DNA from: Companilactobacillus nantensis DSM 16982
GTDB lineage: Bacteria > Bacillota > Bacilli > Lactobacillales > Lactobacillaceae
DNA: 64,000 nucleotides
Assembly (NCBI RefSeq): GCF_001435815.1
Contig: NZ_AZFV01000005.1
Location: forward strand, 1 to 64,000
Direction: 5' to 3'
Translations under genes and position numbers: made by a program
Part shown: in pieces, positions 1 to 8,187 of the stretch
Layout: each line of letters starts with the position of its first letter
Position numbering within the stretch: position 1 is the stretch's first letter
Notes under the pieces: generated by a model
Databases searched by the model: none
What the model saw: only the letters and a program-made list of their open reading frames with translations
What the model was told of the DNA's origin: nothing

Positions 1-100
1 AACTGAGCCACTGTGACATCACTTGTATTATTATAGTTAAAGATATCAGTTGCTGTCAATGTAAAAATTGATAATTATTAAAAAATATCTTAATTTATGG

Positions 101-134
101 CAAAATAAAAGGCTCACTTTATAAAAAGTGAACC
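101..134 (-). terminator. Rho-independent terminator of the 40-aa gene
   Basis: A 10-bp stem (111-120 with 125-134, loop ATAA) is followed on the minus strand by the tract TTTTATTTT. It lies just downstream of the stop of the small minus-strand ORF at 163-285, which supports that ORF being a transcribed unit. Bases 1-100 are AT-rich and I see no gene in them. Confidence 0.65.
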
Positions 135-162
135 ATCCCTAATAATATTTTACTGAATGACA

Positions 163-285
163 TTATTTACTGAAGAAAGAGGCCTTGTTTTCGCCCTCTA
201 ATTCGGCCAAAACTTCTCTATCTTGTGTTGAAGTTTTAGTTCTTTCGGCATTTAATAGTGATTTGATTAATTCTAGTAATTTCAT
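163..285 (-). CDS. small hypothetical protein, 40 aa
   Basis: I do not recognise this product. The ORF starts with ATG at 285 behind a purine-rich stretch (GGAGATGAAGATT) that gives a usable ribosome binding site, and it ends at TAA 163-165. The N-terminus MKLLELIKSLLNAER reads as an amphipathic helix. The rest is charged and ends in a short phenylalanine-containing tail (ASFFSK). There is no signal peptide and no Cys. A terminator follows on the same strand, and an extended -10 element (TGATATAAT) lies about 100 bp upstream. It could be a regulatory or membrane-associated small protein, or a peptide of no function. The flanking signals are the main reason to keep it. Confidence 0.45.
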   Translation of the reverse strand: MKLLELIKSLLNAERTKTSTQDREVLAELEGENKASFFSK

Positions 286-381
286 AATCTTCATCTCCGA
301 AATAACAGCAGCTTTTTTTGTCGTCAGAATTTGGACAAAACGCTTATTGGATAAGGTTTCATTGCCTTTATCTATGACTTA

Positions 382-390
382 ATTATATCA
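382..390 (-). promoter_or_regulatory. extended -10 promoter element for the 40-aa gene
   Basis: On the minus strand the sequence TGATATAAT fits TGnTATAAT, an extended -10. No good -35 lies 16-18 bp upstream. Transcription from here would run towards the small ORF at 285. The rest of 286-484 is AT-rich with no other clear signal. Confidence 0.4.
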
Positions 391-484
391 GAAATATTAC
401 ATTTGACATAAAAAAACGTATGTTTTCAGTAAAAAAAAGTTTATTTTTCAAATGTAAAGGTATACATATTTTAAAAATGACTAT

Positions 485-670
485 TTAGGGTTCTACTAGT
501 TCTTTGCGACGATTTTCGATGATGTTTTGTAGTTCCTCAAGATCATCCAATGTCGACTTTTTACGAATAAAACTTCTTGCTGAAGAGCGCATTGCTATGT
601 AATTTGCCCGTTCGCGGTGATTCTTGTGCCATTTTTCGTTGGCGCGTTTTTGTGCATCTGTTAAGACCAT
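485..670 (-). CDS. small basic hypothetical protein, 61 aa
   Basis: This is a highly charged small protein beginning MVLTDAQKRANEKWHKNHRE and rich in Arg and Lys. Proteins with this opening (AQKRA.EKW...R) are common as short chromosomal or phage-derived hypotheticals in lactobacilli. Their role is unknown; the charge pattern would suit nucleic-acid binding, which is inference. The start is supported by GGGAGAG about 8 bases upstream on the minus strand. It has no signal peptide or membrane segment. It reads away from the esterase gene, and the divergent gap between them (671-858) is AT-rich. Confidence 0.65.
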   Translation of the reverse strand: MVLTDAQKRANEKWHKNHRERANYIAMRSSARSFIRKKSTLDDLEELQNIIENRRKELVEP

Positions 671-858
671 ATATTTCTCTCCCTTAAAAACATATCTTTG
701 AAATTATATACAATGTTATTTTAGTAGACAAGGAAAACTATGAATAATTTCATATAAGTTTGTTGTAAAAATGGTTACATGAAATTCTTGTACATTAATA
801 TTATTAGTTTAGAATGTTAACTAAATTGATATTTTGTTCATTGGGGGTTTATTTTTAA

Positions 859-2259
859 ATGAAGAAGATAATGAAAACTACCACAGGTACTTATCACGGC
901 GTGATGGATCATAATCACGTGGACTTTTTAGGCGTTCCATTTGGATATGGTCGTCGATTTAAGCGAGCAGAAGAATTTTCAATGGCAAAATTTGGAACTA
1001 ACGAAGTTAATAAAATGCATTATGCGGTTCATAATGGTGTTCAACCAATGCAAAATGAAGCGTTGAAACAAAATAATAAAATTTCTTTTGGTGAGAATTG
1101 TTTAAATCTCGATATTTGTACCCCTGATGTAGATGGAAAATTTCCCATTGTTATTGAGTTTTATGGTGGTGGGTTTGTCCAAGGCGGTAATTACAGTAAA
1201 CAAATGTCTTGGCTTGATCATCAATCAGTTGTGCATGTCGTTCCTAACTATCGCTTAGGATTATTTGGTTGGGGTGTAGTTGACGGTGGCGATACTAATG
1301 TTGGCTTATCTGACCAATTAATGGCGATTCAGTGGGTAATTGACAATGCCAATAGTTTTGGTGGGGATGTTGACAATATTACGCTAGCGGGTCTGTCAGC
1401 CGGTGCTAAGTCAATTGGTGCATTAATGTCATCTAACTCACACATTCTTGATCGAATTCAAAAAATCATGCTTTTCTCTGGTGGAGTTCAAACAATCCGC
1501 GATTTGGAAACAGCCAAACGTGTTTCTGAAATGATTTGTCAGGATAATCACATTAAATCAACTAAAGATCTGTTCAATTTGACCGATGATGGCTTACAGC
1601 TAGTTCAACAACGTGCTTTGAATAATCACACGGCAACAAATTGGTTTGGCCCGGTCATTGATGACGATTTGATTTCTAATAATTGGACTGAGAAATTGGT
1701 TCAACGTTTGAAACGGACTCACTTTAAGTCCATTATTTCCGCGGGAAGCAATGAATTGGAAAATTATAAATCCATGAGCATTGATCACCTTGAAAATGAT
1801 GTCTTACCCGATCTATTTGGGAAAAATGGGGAAGTATTTAAACAAGCTTTGTTAACAAAAACATATTCAAAAAATGATTTTGTCAAAATGTTAGGTACAG
1901 CGATGTATCGATTGCCAGCCAGAAGATTAGCTGGATTATTAGCTGAGGTCGATGATGCTGAAGTATATTGCAATTCAGCTAAAGTTTTTGAAGGTCAACA
2001 CGGTGGTATTATCCGTTACTTAAATGCACCTTTAGCAGAGTTGAACATTGATTATCGAAAGAATCGACAATACTTGTTGAATTTATTATTGGAATTTATC
2101 GTTAGTGGCAAGCCTTATGAGGAAGAAATTAAGTATGAGTGGCCACTATTTGATGATGATCGACTGGTTATGGAAGTTGATCCTGATGATTTGAAGAGTG
2201 TTTCCGTAATTGATCAACGTTATTCTGCTGATTTACCATGGCAATCTTATAAAATATAA
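859..2259 (+). CDS. type-B carboxylesterase (alpha/beta hydrolase)
   Basis: The 466-aa protein belongs to the COesterase family, which hydrolyses carboxylic esters. Visible family marks are the ENCLNLDI segment, the oxyanion-hole stretch YGGGFVQGG (about residues 102-110) and the nucleophile elbow GLSAG (about 178-182) with Ser as nucleophile. A late His (EGQHGG, about 380) is a candidate catalytic His. There is no signal peptide, so it should be cytoplasmic. GGGGG at about 844-848 serves as ribosome binding site; in-frame ATGs follow two and four codons after the first. It stands alone. Its substrate cannot be told from sequence; phenolic esters and short-chain acyl esters are known substrates of lactobacillus relatives. 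Confidence 0.85.
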   Translation: MKKIMKTTTGTYHGVMDHNHVDFLGVPFGYGRRFKRAEEFSMAKFGTNEVNKMHYAVHNGVQPMQNEALKQNNKISFGENCLNLDICTPDVDGKFPIVIEFYGGGFVQGGNYSKQMSWLDHQSVVHVVPNYRLGLFGWGVVDGGDTNVGLSDQLMAIQWVIDNANSFGGDVDNITLAGLSAGAKSIGALMSSNSHILDRIQKIMLFSGGVQTIRDLETAKRVSEMICQDNHIKSTKDLFNLTDDGLQLVQQRALNNHTATNWFGPVIDDDLISNNWTEKLVQRLKRTHFKSIISAGSNELENYKSMSIDHLENDVLPDLFGKNGEVFKQALLTKTYSKNDFVKMLGTAMYRLPARRLAGLLAEVDDAEVYCNSAKVFEGQHGGIIRYLNAPLAELNIDYRKNRQYLLNLLLEFIVSGKPYEEEIKYEWPLFDDDRLVMEVDPDDLKSVSVIDQRYSADLPWQSYKI

Positions 2260-2402
2260 AAAAATATATGCTGATGTATTAGTATTTTTGGCATTCGAAT
2301 AAAAATAAATCTTGCAAAGAAAATAATTTAAATTTACAATAGCCTCGAAGTGCTTAAAGTTTAAGCATTATTTATAATGCTTGGGATTTTAGAGGTGGAG
2401 AT

Positions 2403-2651
2403 TTGAAAAGGAAGTTTTCGTTTATTATTACAGTTGCTTTCATTCTGATGGATGTAGTTGTTGCATATTTAACGCAACGAGCAATTATTAGTAATTTAAT
2501 GGGGATTTTAATTGGTGTTGGTTTAGTTATCGCGCTGATACTAATCACAAGAGTCTTCAAGAAGTGGAATTTGAAACGCGGCAAACTTGTTGTTGCAGCA
2601 GTTTTCTTCTTTCTAATTTTGGGACGATTGGTCATGACTACCTTAGCGTAG
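2403..2651 (+). CDS. small membrane protein, 82 aa
   Basis: I do not recognise a family. The start is TTG preceded by AGGTGG. The product is almost entirely hydrophobic: a first segment near residues 6-24, a second near 29-47, a basic loop (KKWNLKRGK) near 53-61 and a third near 62-80. This suggests three membrane spans with Lys/Arg-rich ends. It is monocistronic, with a terminator immediately downstream. Confidence 0.6.
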   Translation: MKRKFSFIITVAFILMDVVVAYLTQRAIISNLMGILIGVGLVIALILITRVFKKWNLKRGKLVVAAVFFFLILGRLVMTTLA

Positions 2652-2672
2652 TAAAAATTTGAATATTATCAG

Positions 2673-2709
2673 AGGATTGTGTGAGAGCCAGTATACACAA
2701 TCCTTTTTT
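2673..2709 (+). terminator. Rho-independent terminator
   Basis: A 10-bp inverted repeat (2673-2682 with 2695-2704) is followed by a T-rich tail. It closes the unit ending at 2651. Confidence 0.8.
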
Positions 2710-2730
2710 AGTATAATGAGATTTGTAGGG

Positions 2731-2910
2731 TGCCGTCTCCAGAGCCGATAAATAGTCACTAGCTGTGCGGACCGGCCTGAGCCAAGGTCTCAGGCCTCGA
2801 TTTTGAACTTCGCAAGGTACGCGAATTTCAAAACTCGCCCGGTGCTGTAATGGCTAAAGCCATAACAGCACTTTCACTGCTAGTGACTATTTATCGGCTC
2901 TTCCGACTAG
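2731..2910 (+). repeat. 180-bp covarying structured repeat, copy 1
   Basis: This is the first of seven copies. It opens with TGCCGTCTCC and ends with CGACTAG. The outer stem is a perfect 22-bp pairing of 2742-2763 with 2879-2900. Inside lie three hairpins: P2 at 2774-2796 (loop CCAAGGT), P3 (stem TTTTGAA.TTCGC) near 2801-2833, and P4 with loop TAAA near 2842-2872. The 462-bp gap between genes here holds a terminator, this element and about 200 bp (2911-3113) in which I see nothing. Confidence 0.9.
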
Positions 2911-3113
2911 TTTTTTGAGGATTTGATTTTTATAGGTTGCTTAAATATATTAATGCATTATGAATTTACCCTAAGCGTATAAAAGTCATTTGAATCAATA
3001 ACCGGTAATATATTTGAACTCTTTGAATTCTAACCACACTAGAAATAATTGATTTCTTAATACCGGACGCGGAAGTCAACCTTCAGTAATTAATTTCAAA
3101 AAGGAGTTACCCC

Positions 3114-4679
3114 ATGTCGAATCGTTCATGGAAAAGAATTATCTTAGGATTTATCTTTTTAGCATTTAGTATTTTTTATACAGCTATTTTTTATTGCCAA
3201 GCTAATTTTAGTCAGACAATGATTTTTAACATTGCTCATCTGAAAAGTTTAGGTAATGTTTTTACTTCACCTATCAATTTTGATTATTGGAATCATTCAG
3301 GAAGTCAGATCAATCTTTTTAGTCCTTGGTTAACGTTATTGCCAGGGTGGATCTTGGTTAGTCTTAATACTTTCTGGGGTTTTGGTGTTTATTTGACCGG
3401 AATTACTCTTTTGACATTTATTAGTGCTTATTTCTATATGAATAAATTTTCACACGATACTTTTGAAGCGTTATTGTTCTCTGTGATTTACACATGTTCC
3501 TTTAACCGTTTCAATTTGATTTTTCACGACCAGCGTTTAGAAAACTATTTAGTATTAATTTTTTTACCAATGGTTTATTATGGAGCCTATTTATTTTTCA
3601 AAAATAAGTCTTGGAAAACGTTAGTCTGGGGTTTTGCTTTAGTGATTTGGACGGCTCCATATGTGGCACTTGGGGTAGCTTTAACGTTGATTCCGATATA
3701 TTTATTGATGGTATTCACTAAAAGAACTCACCATTGGCGTTACTGGGGAACATTGGGACTGAATTCTCTGATCGTTTTTGGAATGGTTACTTTGGGAACA
3801 ATTGGGTTTATTGGCCCATTAATTAATCAACAGTGGTCAAAAAAAATTGTTCAAGCTCCTATCAAAAATTTCGATTATATCGAATGGTTCCAACAATTAC
3901 ATTTTTCGATGGCTCAAATGTACATGTTGATGGGAATTGGTATTTTACTAGCATTATTAGTTTTATTGATTTTTTTGAAGAGTCGCTTCAGCTACAAGGT
4001 TCTCATTATCGAAATAATTCCGTTGACGGCAGCTTTGTTAATTAAGTGGCAAGTCATGGGCATTGATGTAAGTCGACTAGTGTTGGCTTTACAAAGCATT
4101 CTTGACCTGTTTTTAATCATTGTGGTCAGTCGAATTATTATTTTGATTTTTCAAGAATTTCCCAGCATCTTTAAATTGTTGCTATTAACGGTTACAATTG
4201 CTGGCTCAGGTTGGATTGTGTATCATCAAGCTGATCAAATTCACACTAGACAGACTTTTACTGCAAGTGAGAAAATCAATTATCAAAGATTTGTGACTAA
4301 TTATCACGATGAAGCTAGTAACGGACAAAATCAATTTTTGGCTGATAATCGTAAAAAGGATGTTTCGTTTTATACCAAGAGCAATGACTATTGGATTCAA
4401 TACTACAATCCAGTTTCAGTAAATTTGGACTTACCAGTTCAAAACTATTCGGGGTACAGTATTCAATTGAATAATGAACAAGTTGCTATTAAAGAGTCCC
4501 GGCGCAAAACGATTAGTTTGCAGACACAGCCTGGTAAAAATATTATTGAAATCCATACGCGCTACGACTGGATCGGTATTGTGTGCTTATTATTGAATTT
4601 GTTAGGATTTATTTTATTGAGTTATCTTTCACTACTGAATCTTCGATGGAAAATGAAAAAAGTTCCTGAGAATAGTTGA
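3114..4679 (+). CDS. polytopic membrane protein, possible GT-C/YfhO-like
   Basis: The 521-aa protein has an N-terminal hydrophobic segment, roughly ten further membrane spans up to about residue 385, a soluble outer domain (about 385-485, containing TRQTFTASEKINYQRF) and a final span (about 490-512) with a basic tail. That layout resembles the large membrane glycosyltransferase-like (GT-C or YfhO-type) proteins of Gram-positives, but I see no decisive catalytic motif, so the function is open. The start follows AAAGGAG at a good distance. Its stop codon overlaps the -35 of the rplU promoter, and no terminator separates the two. Confidence 0.6.
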   Translation: MSNRSWKRIILGFIFLAFSIFYTAIFYCQANFSQTMIFNIAHLKSLGNVFTSPINFDYWNHSGSQINLFSPWLTLLPGWILVSLNTFWGFGVYLTGITLLTFISAYFYMNKFSHDTFEALLFSVIYTCSFNRFNLIFHDQRLENYLVLIFLPMVYYGAYLFFKNKSWKTLVWGFALVIWTAPYVALGVALTLIPIYLLMVFTKRTHHWRYWGTLGLNSLIVFGMVTLGTIGFIGPLINQQWSKKIVQAPIKNFDYIEWFQQLHFSMAQMYMLMGIGILLALLVLLIFLKSRFSYKVLIIEIIPLTAALLIKWQVMGIDVSRLVLALQSILDLFLIIVVSRIIILIFQEFPSIFKLLLLTVTIAGSGWIVYHQADQIHTRQTFTASEKINYQRFVTNYHDEASNGQNQFLADNRKKDVSFYTKSNDYWIQYYNPVSVNLDLPVQNYSGYSIQLNNEQVAIKESRRKTISLQTQPGKNIIEIHTRYDWIGIVCLLLNLLGFILLSYLSLLNLRWKMKKVPENS

Positions 4680-4704
4680 AAAAGCAAGTGAAATTTGCTA
4701 TATT
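4676..4704 (+). promoter_or_regulatory. promoter of rplU operon
   Basis: TTGAAA (4676-4681), a 17-bp spacer and TATATT (4699-4704) form a good sigma-A promoter about 95 bp ahead of rplU. The transcribed leader (about 4711-4800) is where Firmicutes carry an L21 leader for autoregulation. I cannot confirm that fold by eye. Confidence 0.6.
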
Positions 4705-4800
4705 TTATAAGTTGCAATCACTATTGCATCTACAACCGCTCAAAATCGGGTTTAAGCTTAGTGCACCTGATTGGCGAGTCTTAGAAGGGAGTGTACGCTT

Positions 4801-5112
4801 ATGTACGCAATTATTAAAACTGGTGGTAAGCAATATAAAGTTGAAGAAAATGCTTCAATTTATGTTGAAAAGCTTGATGTCAAAGAAGGGGACGCAGTTA
4901 CATTTGATGATGTAATCCTAGTTTCTGACGGAGACGATATTAAGATTGGTAGCCCTGTAGTTGAAGGCGCTAGTGTTTCTGGTAAGGTTGAAAAACAAGG
5001 TAAGGAAAAGAAAGTTGTTACTTACAAGTACAAACCTAAGAAGCATTCACACAAGAAGACTGGTCACCGTCAACCATATACAAAGGTACTTATCGATAGT
5101 ATCAAGGCTTAA
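4801..5112 (+). CDS. rplU: ribosomal protein bL21
   Basis: The 103-aa protein starts [14 protein letters not shown], the invariant opening of bL21, and ends in the rRNA-binding basic segment [15 protein letters not shown]. It binds 23S rRNA in the large subunit. I chose ATG 4801 rather than an upstream in-frame codon because it matches the family start and follows GAAGGGAG. It heads the rplU-prp-rpmA operon. Confidence 0.97.
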   Translation: MYAIIKTGGKQYKVEENASIYVEKLDVKEGDAVTFDDVILVSDGDDIKIGSPVVEGASVSGKVEKQGKEKKVVTYKYKPKKHSHKKTGHRQPYTKVLIDSIKA

Positions 5113-5114
5113 TC

Positions 5115-5459
5115 ATGATTAAAGCTAGTTTTCACCAGAATTCAGATCAGAAAATTGATTCCTTTTTAATTAAAGGACATGCTGATTCGGGACCCTATGG
5201 TCAAGATTTAGTTTGTGCTGCTGTTTCAGCGGTAACAATTGGAACAATCAATAATCTGGAAAAACTCACTGGGGCAACGCCTCAAGTAGTCATGGACGAA
5301 GTAAACGGTGGGCATCTCGGATGCCAATTTGACAAAGCGATATCACACGATACTGCCTTGCTATTGGATAACCTGTTTTGGATCCTTAAGGATATTGAAG
5401 GCAGTTATACCAAAAACATTGAAGTTCAAGTACAAAAAAATAAGATAGATCTTGATTAG
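5115..5459 (+). CDS. prp: ribosomal-processing cysteine protease Prp
   Basis: Prp removes the N-terminal extension of bL27 in Firmicutes that lack the short form. The sequence shows the family's catalytic pair: His in KGHADSG (about residue 22) and Cys in DLVCAAVS (about residue 34). Its place between rplU and rpmA is the conserved one, with only 2 bp after rplU. The extension it would cut ([16 protein letters not shown]) is present in the next gene, so enzyme and substrate sit side by side. The length of 114 aa is normal. Confidence 0.93.
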   Translation: MIKASFHQNSDQKIDSFLIKGHADSGPYGQDLVCAAVSAVTIGTINNLEKLTGATPQVVMDEVNGGHLGCQFDKAISHDTALLLDNLFWILKDIEGSYTKNIEVQVQKNKIDLD

Positions 5460-5471
5460 GAGGTAAACTTC

Positions 5472-5744
5472 ATGCTTAAGATGAATTTACAATTTTTCTC
5501 TCACCATAAGGGTGGTGGATCAACAAGTAACGGCCGTAACTCTGCAGGTCGTAGATTAGGTGCTAAGCGTGCTGATGGCCAAGCTATCACAGCTGGTGCA
5601 ATTATTTATAGACAACGTGGTACTAAGATTCACCCTGGTACAAACGTTGGTCGTGGTGGCGACGATACATTGTTCGCACTTAAAGACGGCGTTGTTAAGT
5701 TCGAAAGACTTGGCAGAGACAAGAGAAAAGTTTCAGTATATTAA
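5472..5744 (+). CDS. rpmA: ribosomal protein bL27 with Prp-cleaved extension
   Basis: The 90-aa bL27 supports peptidyl-transferase function through its N-terminal tail. The protein opens MLKMNLQFF before [14 protein letters not shown]; the MNLQFF-S junction is the known Prp cleavage motif in Firmicutes. The core ([24 protein letters not shown]) is standard. AGGAGG lies just upstream. A strong terminator follows. Confidence 0.96.
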   Translation: MLKMNLQFFSHHKGGGSTSNGRNSAGRRLGAKRADGQAITAGAIIYRQRGTKIHPGTNVGRGGDDTLFALKDGVVKFERLGRDKRKVSVY

Positions 5745-5755
5745 TATATTGACGG

Positions 5756-5783
5756 AAAAAGAGGACAATGTTCCTCTTTTTTT
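5756..5783 (+). terminator. terminator after rpmA
   Basis: AAAGAGGA (5758-5765) pairs with TCCTCTTT (5772-5779) and a T-run follows. Confidence 0.85.
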
Positions 5784-5883
5784 TATATAATAAGCTTGAG
5801 TTATTGCCATTAACACGTAAATATTGGTAAGATAATGTATAGTGTTTTATCGGAAAAATCTGTATGAATCAAGGGAGAATAAA

Positions 5884-6447
5884 ATGGCTATTTCAGTAAA
5901 TGATTTTAAAAATGGTTTAACAATTGAGGTAAAGGATAGTATTTGGCGTGTTATCGAATTCCAACACGTTAAGCCAGGTAAAGGTAGTGCCTTTGTTCGT
6001 TCAAAGTTAAAGAACTTGAGAACTGGTGCTGTTCAAGAAATGACATTTAGATCAACTGCTAAAGTTGAAAAAGCTACAATTGAAAACAAGAAGATGCAAT
6101 ATCTATATGCTGATGGTACAAACCACGTGTTTATGGATACAACAACTTACGAACAATTAACTATTCCTGCAGAACAAATTCAAGAACAATTGAAGTACTT
6201 GAAGGAAAACATGGAAGTCGGAATTATGATGTATAATGGTGAAACACTTGGTGTTGATGTACCTAATACTGTTGATCTTAAAGTTGTTGCTACTGAAGCT
6301 TCAATCAAGGGTGATACACAATCAGGTGGTTCAAAACCAGCTACCATGGAAACAGGCTTAGTTGTGCAAGTTCCATTCTTCGTTAACGAAGGCGACATGT
6401 TAACTGTTAATACACAAGATGGTACTTACATTTCACGTGCTAATTAA
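5884..6447 (+). CDS. efp: elongation factor P
   Basis: EF-P relieves ribosome stalling at polyproline stretches. The protein (187 aa from ATG 5884, behind GGGAGA) shows [12 protein letters not shown], the tip loop [10 protein letters not shown] with its modifiable Lys, and the C-terminal OB domain ending in [12 protein letters not shown]. An earlier in-frame ATG (5842) would add 14 residues with no family counterpart and lacks the ribosome binding site. It precedes asp23 and nusB, as in other Firmicutes. Confidence 0.96.
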   Translation: MAISVNDFKNGLTIEVKDSIWRVIEFQHVKPGKGSAFVRSKLKNLRTGAVQEMTFRSTAKVEKATIENKKMQYLYADGTNHVFMDTTTYEQLTIPAEQIQEQLKYLKENMEVGIMMYNGETLGVDVPNTVDLKVVATEASIKGDTQSGGSKPATMETGLVVQVPFFVNEGDMLTVNTQDGTYISRAN

Positions 6448-6470
6448 TAACTGATTATGGAGATAAGTTT

Positions 6471-6890
6471 ATGGCTGAACAAAAATATGTTTCTCTACAA
6501 CAAGATAGTGGAAAAATAAACGGTAATGTTGAAATATCACATCAAGTTATTGAGATCCTCTTGGGAATTGCTACCAACCAAGTTGAGGGCGTTTATGAGA
6601 TGCGTGGAACTATTTCAAGTGCAATAGATTCACTCTTTGGACGTATCAATCATGGTAAGGGTGTTGATGTCTCATTTGCTGATGATAAAATATCCGCCAA
6701 TGTTTACGTATATTTAGAATATGGCGTATCGATCCCTAAGGTATCCTTGGAGATCCAAAAATCAGCCATTGAACAGCTTGAATTCATGACCGATTTAGAT
6801 TTAAGTGAAATTAATGTGCATGTTGTAGGCTTGATCGCCAAGAAAGAGTCTGGCGAAATAGAACGTGTAACAACGGATAAAAAGGAATAA
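6471..6890 (+). CDS. Asp23/Gls24 family envelope stress protein (YqhY-like)
   Basis: The 139-aa Asp23-domain protein carries the marks VIEILLGIATNQVEGVYEM and VYVYLEYGVSIP. In Bacillus the homologue YqhY sits in the same place next to nusB and affects acetyl-CoA carboxylase and lipid balance. That role is family knowledge and not visible here. It is probably cytoplasmic and membrane-associated. Only 5 bp separate it from nusB. A second paralogue lies at 31973. Confidence 0.9.
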   Translation: MAEQKYVSLQQDSGKINGNVEISHQVIEILLGIATNQVEGVYEMRGTISSAIDSLFGRINHGKGVDVSFADDKISANVYVYLEYGVSIPKVSLEIQKSAIEQLEFMTDLDLSEINVHVVGLIAKKESGEIERVTTDKKE

Positions 6891-6895
6891 AACTA

Positions 6896-7300
6896 GTGAT
6901 AAGTAGACATAAGATCAGAGAACTCGCAGTTCAATCACTATTTTCCATTGAAACGACCCAGGACACCCCAGAGGTTGCTATCGCATCTACCATGCAATTA
7001 TGCGATTTAACTGATGAATCTGTTCCGGATTATTTAACATTTTTAGTTGCAGGAACAATTGAACATCAAGCTGAACTTGATGAAAAAATTGCTGCTCATC
7101 TAAAGAACAAATGGACAGTCCAACGATTGTCTCGAATTGACCGTGCAATTTTGCGCGTTGGTTTATTTGAAATGGAAAACAGTTTAGAAGTGCCAAAGAA
7201 AGTTGCTATCGATGAAGCTATCGAAATGGCAGGGGACTTTGGCGACAAGGACTCAAAGTCCTTCGTTAATGGTATTTTATCTAATTTTGTAGAAGGGTAA
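6896..7300 (+). CDS. nusB: transcription antitermination factor NusB
   Basis: NusB binds boxA RNA with S10 and takes part in rRNA antitermination. The 134-aa all-helical protein shows SRHKIRELAVQSLF, LSRIDRAILRVGLFEM and VAIDEAIEMAGDFGDKDSKSFVNGIL, the classic NusB blocks. The start is GTG at 6896, spaced from AAGGAA. A terminator overlaps its stop codon. Confidence 0.96.
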   Translation: MISRHKIRELAVQSLFSIETTQDTPEVAIASTMQLCDLTDESVPDYLTFLVAGTIEHQAELDEKIAAHLKNKWTVQRLSRIDRAILRVGLFEMENSLEVPKKVAIDEAIEMAGDFGDKDSKSFVNGILSNFVEG

Positions 7301-7326
7301 AGGCTGGTAAATTTACCAGCCTTTTT
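7299..7326 (+). terminator. terminator after nusB
   Basis: A perfect 26-bp palindrome (7299-7324) centred on TAAATTTA ends in TTTTT. It overlaps the nusB stop and ends at the first in-frame ATG ahead of folD, which argues for the later folD start. Confidence 0.8.
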
Positions 7327-7338
7327 ATGGTGATTAGT

Positions 7339-8187
7339 ATGAAATTATTAGAGGGCAAAAAAGTAGCAGCAGCTTTAGATGAAACAATGACACAACGTGT
7401 CGCAGAATTGAAGAAAAAGGGCGTAACTCCAGGACTAGCTGTTATCTTAGTTGGTGACAATAGTGCTAGTGCTGTCTATGTTCGGAATAAGAAACGCCGT
7501 GCTGAAAAGCTAGGTATTAATTTCCAATTGATTCATTTTGAAAAGACTGTTTCGGAAGCAGAACTCTTAAGTAAAATTGACGAATTGAATAATGATCAAG
7601 CGGTTGACGGATTTATCGTCCAATTGCCAGTTCCAGATCATATTGATGAAGACAAAGTTATTGAAGCAATCGATCCACACAAAGATGTTGATGGATTTAC
7701 ACCAATTAGTGTCGGTAATCTCTGGATTGGAACACCACTAACTAAACCAGCGACTGCTTCAGGTATTTTGATGATGTTAGATCACTACAATGTTGACCTT
7801 GATGGTAAAAACGTTGTGATTGTCGGTCGCAGTAATATTGTTGGAAAACCAACTGCTGCTTTGATGTTAGATCGTAATGCCACTGTTACGATTACTCATT
7901 CGCATACTAAGAACTTAAAAGAAATTACAAGTAAGGCTGATGTGCTCGTTGTAGCCATTGGAAAAGCTAAATTCATTACTCAAGATTATGTTAAAGATCA
8001 AGCTATCGTGATTGATGTCGGTATGGACCGTGATGAAAACGGTAAGCTTTGTGGTGACGTTGATTTTGAGGATGTGAAGGATAAAGCTGCCATGATGACG
8101 CCAGTTCCTGGTGGTGTTGGTCCAATGACAATCACTGCTTTAGTGGATCAAGTGATTGAATTAGCCGAAGGCAGGGCAAATGGATAA
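7339..8187 (+). CDS. folD: bifunctional methylenetetrahydrofolate dehydrogenase/cyclohydrolase
   Basis: FolD interconverts 5,10-methylene-, methenyl- and 10-formyl-tetrahydrofolate with NADP. Family marks are YVRNKKRRAEKLGI (catalytic Lys region), VQLPVPDHID, PHKDVDGFTP, the Rossmann stretch VIVGRSNIVGKP and MMTPVPGGVGPMT. I place the start at ATG 7339 (behind GGTGATT, 282 aa) because ATG 7327 sits directly on the terminator T-run with no ribosome binding site. The stop overlaps the start of xseA by 8 bp. Confidence 0.96.
   Translation: MKLLEGKKVAAALDETMTQRVAELKKKGVTPGLAVILVGDNSASAVYVRNKKRRAEKLGINFQLIHFEKTVSEAELLSKIDELNNDQAVDGFIVQLPVPDHIDEDKVIEAIDPHKDVDGFTPISVGNLWIGTPLTKPATASGILMMLDHYNVDLDGKNVVIVGRSNIVGKPTAALMLDRNATVTITHSHTKNLKEITSKADVLVVAIGKAKFITQDYVKDQAIVIDVGMDRDENGKLCGDVDFEDVKDKAAMMTPVPGGVGPMTITALVDQVIELAEGRANG

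Noticed and set aside
185-382. 65-codon plus-strand frame
   Set aside because: No ribosome binding site; it lies antisense to the 40-aa gene with better signals.
6896-7300. Hairpins in coding regions as RNA elements
   Set aside because: Short inverted repeats in core genes occur at chance level; only those followed by T-runs or repeated across copies were kept.
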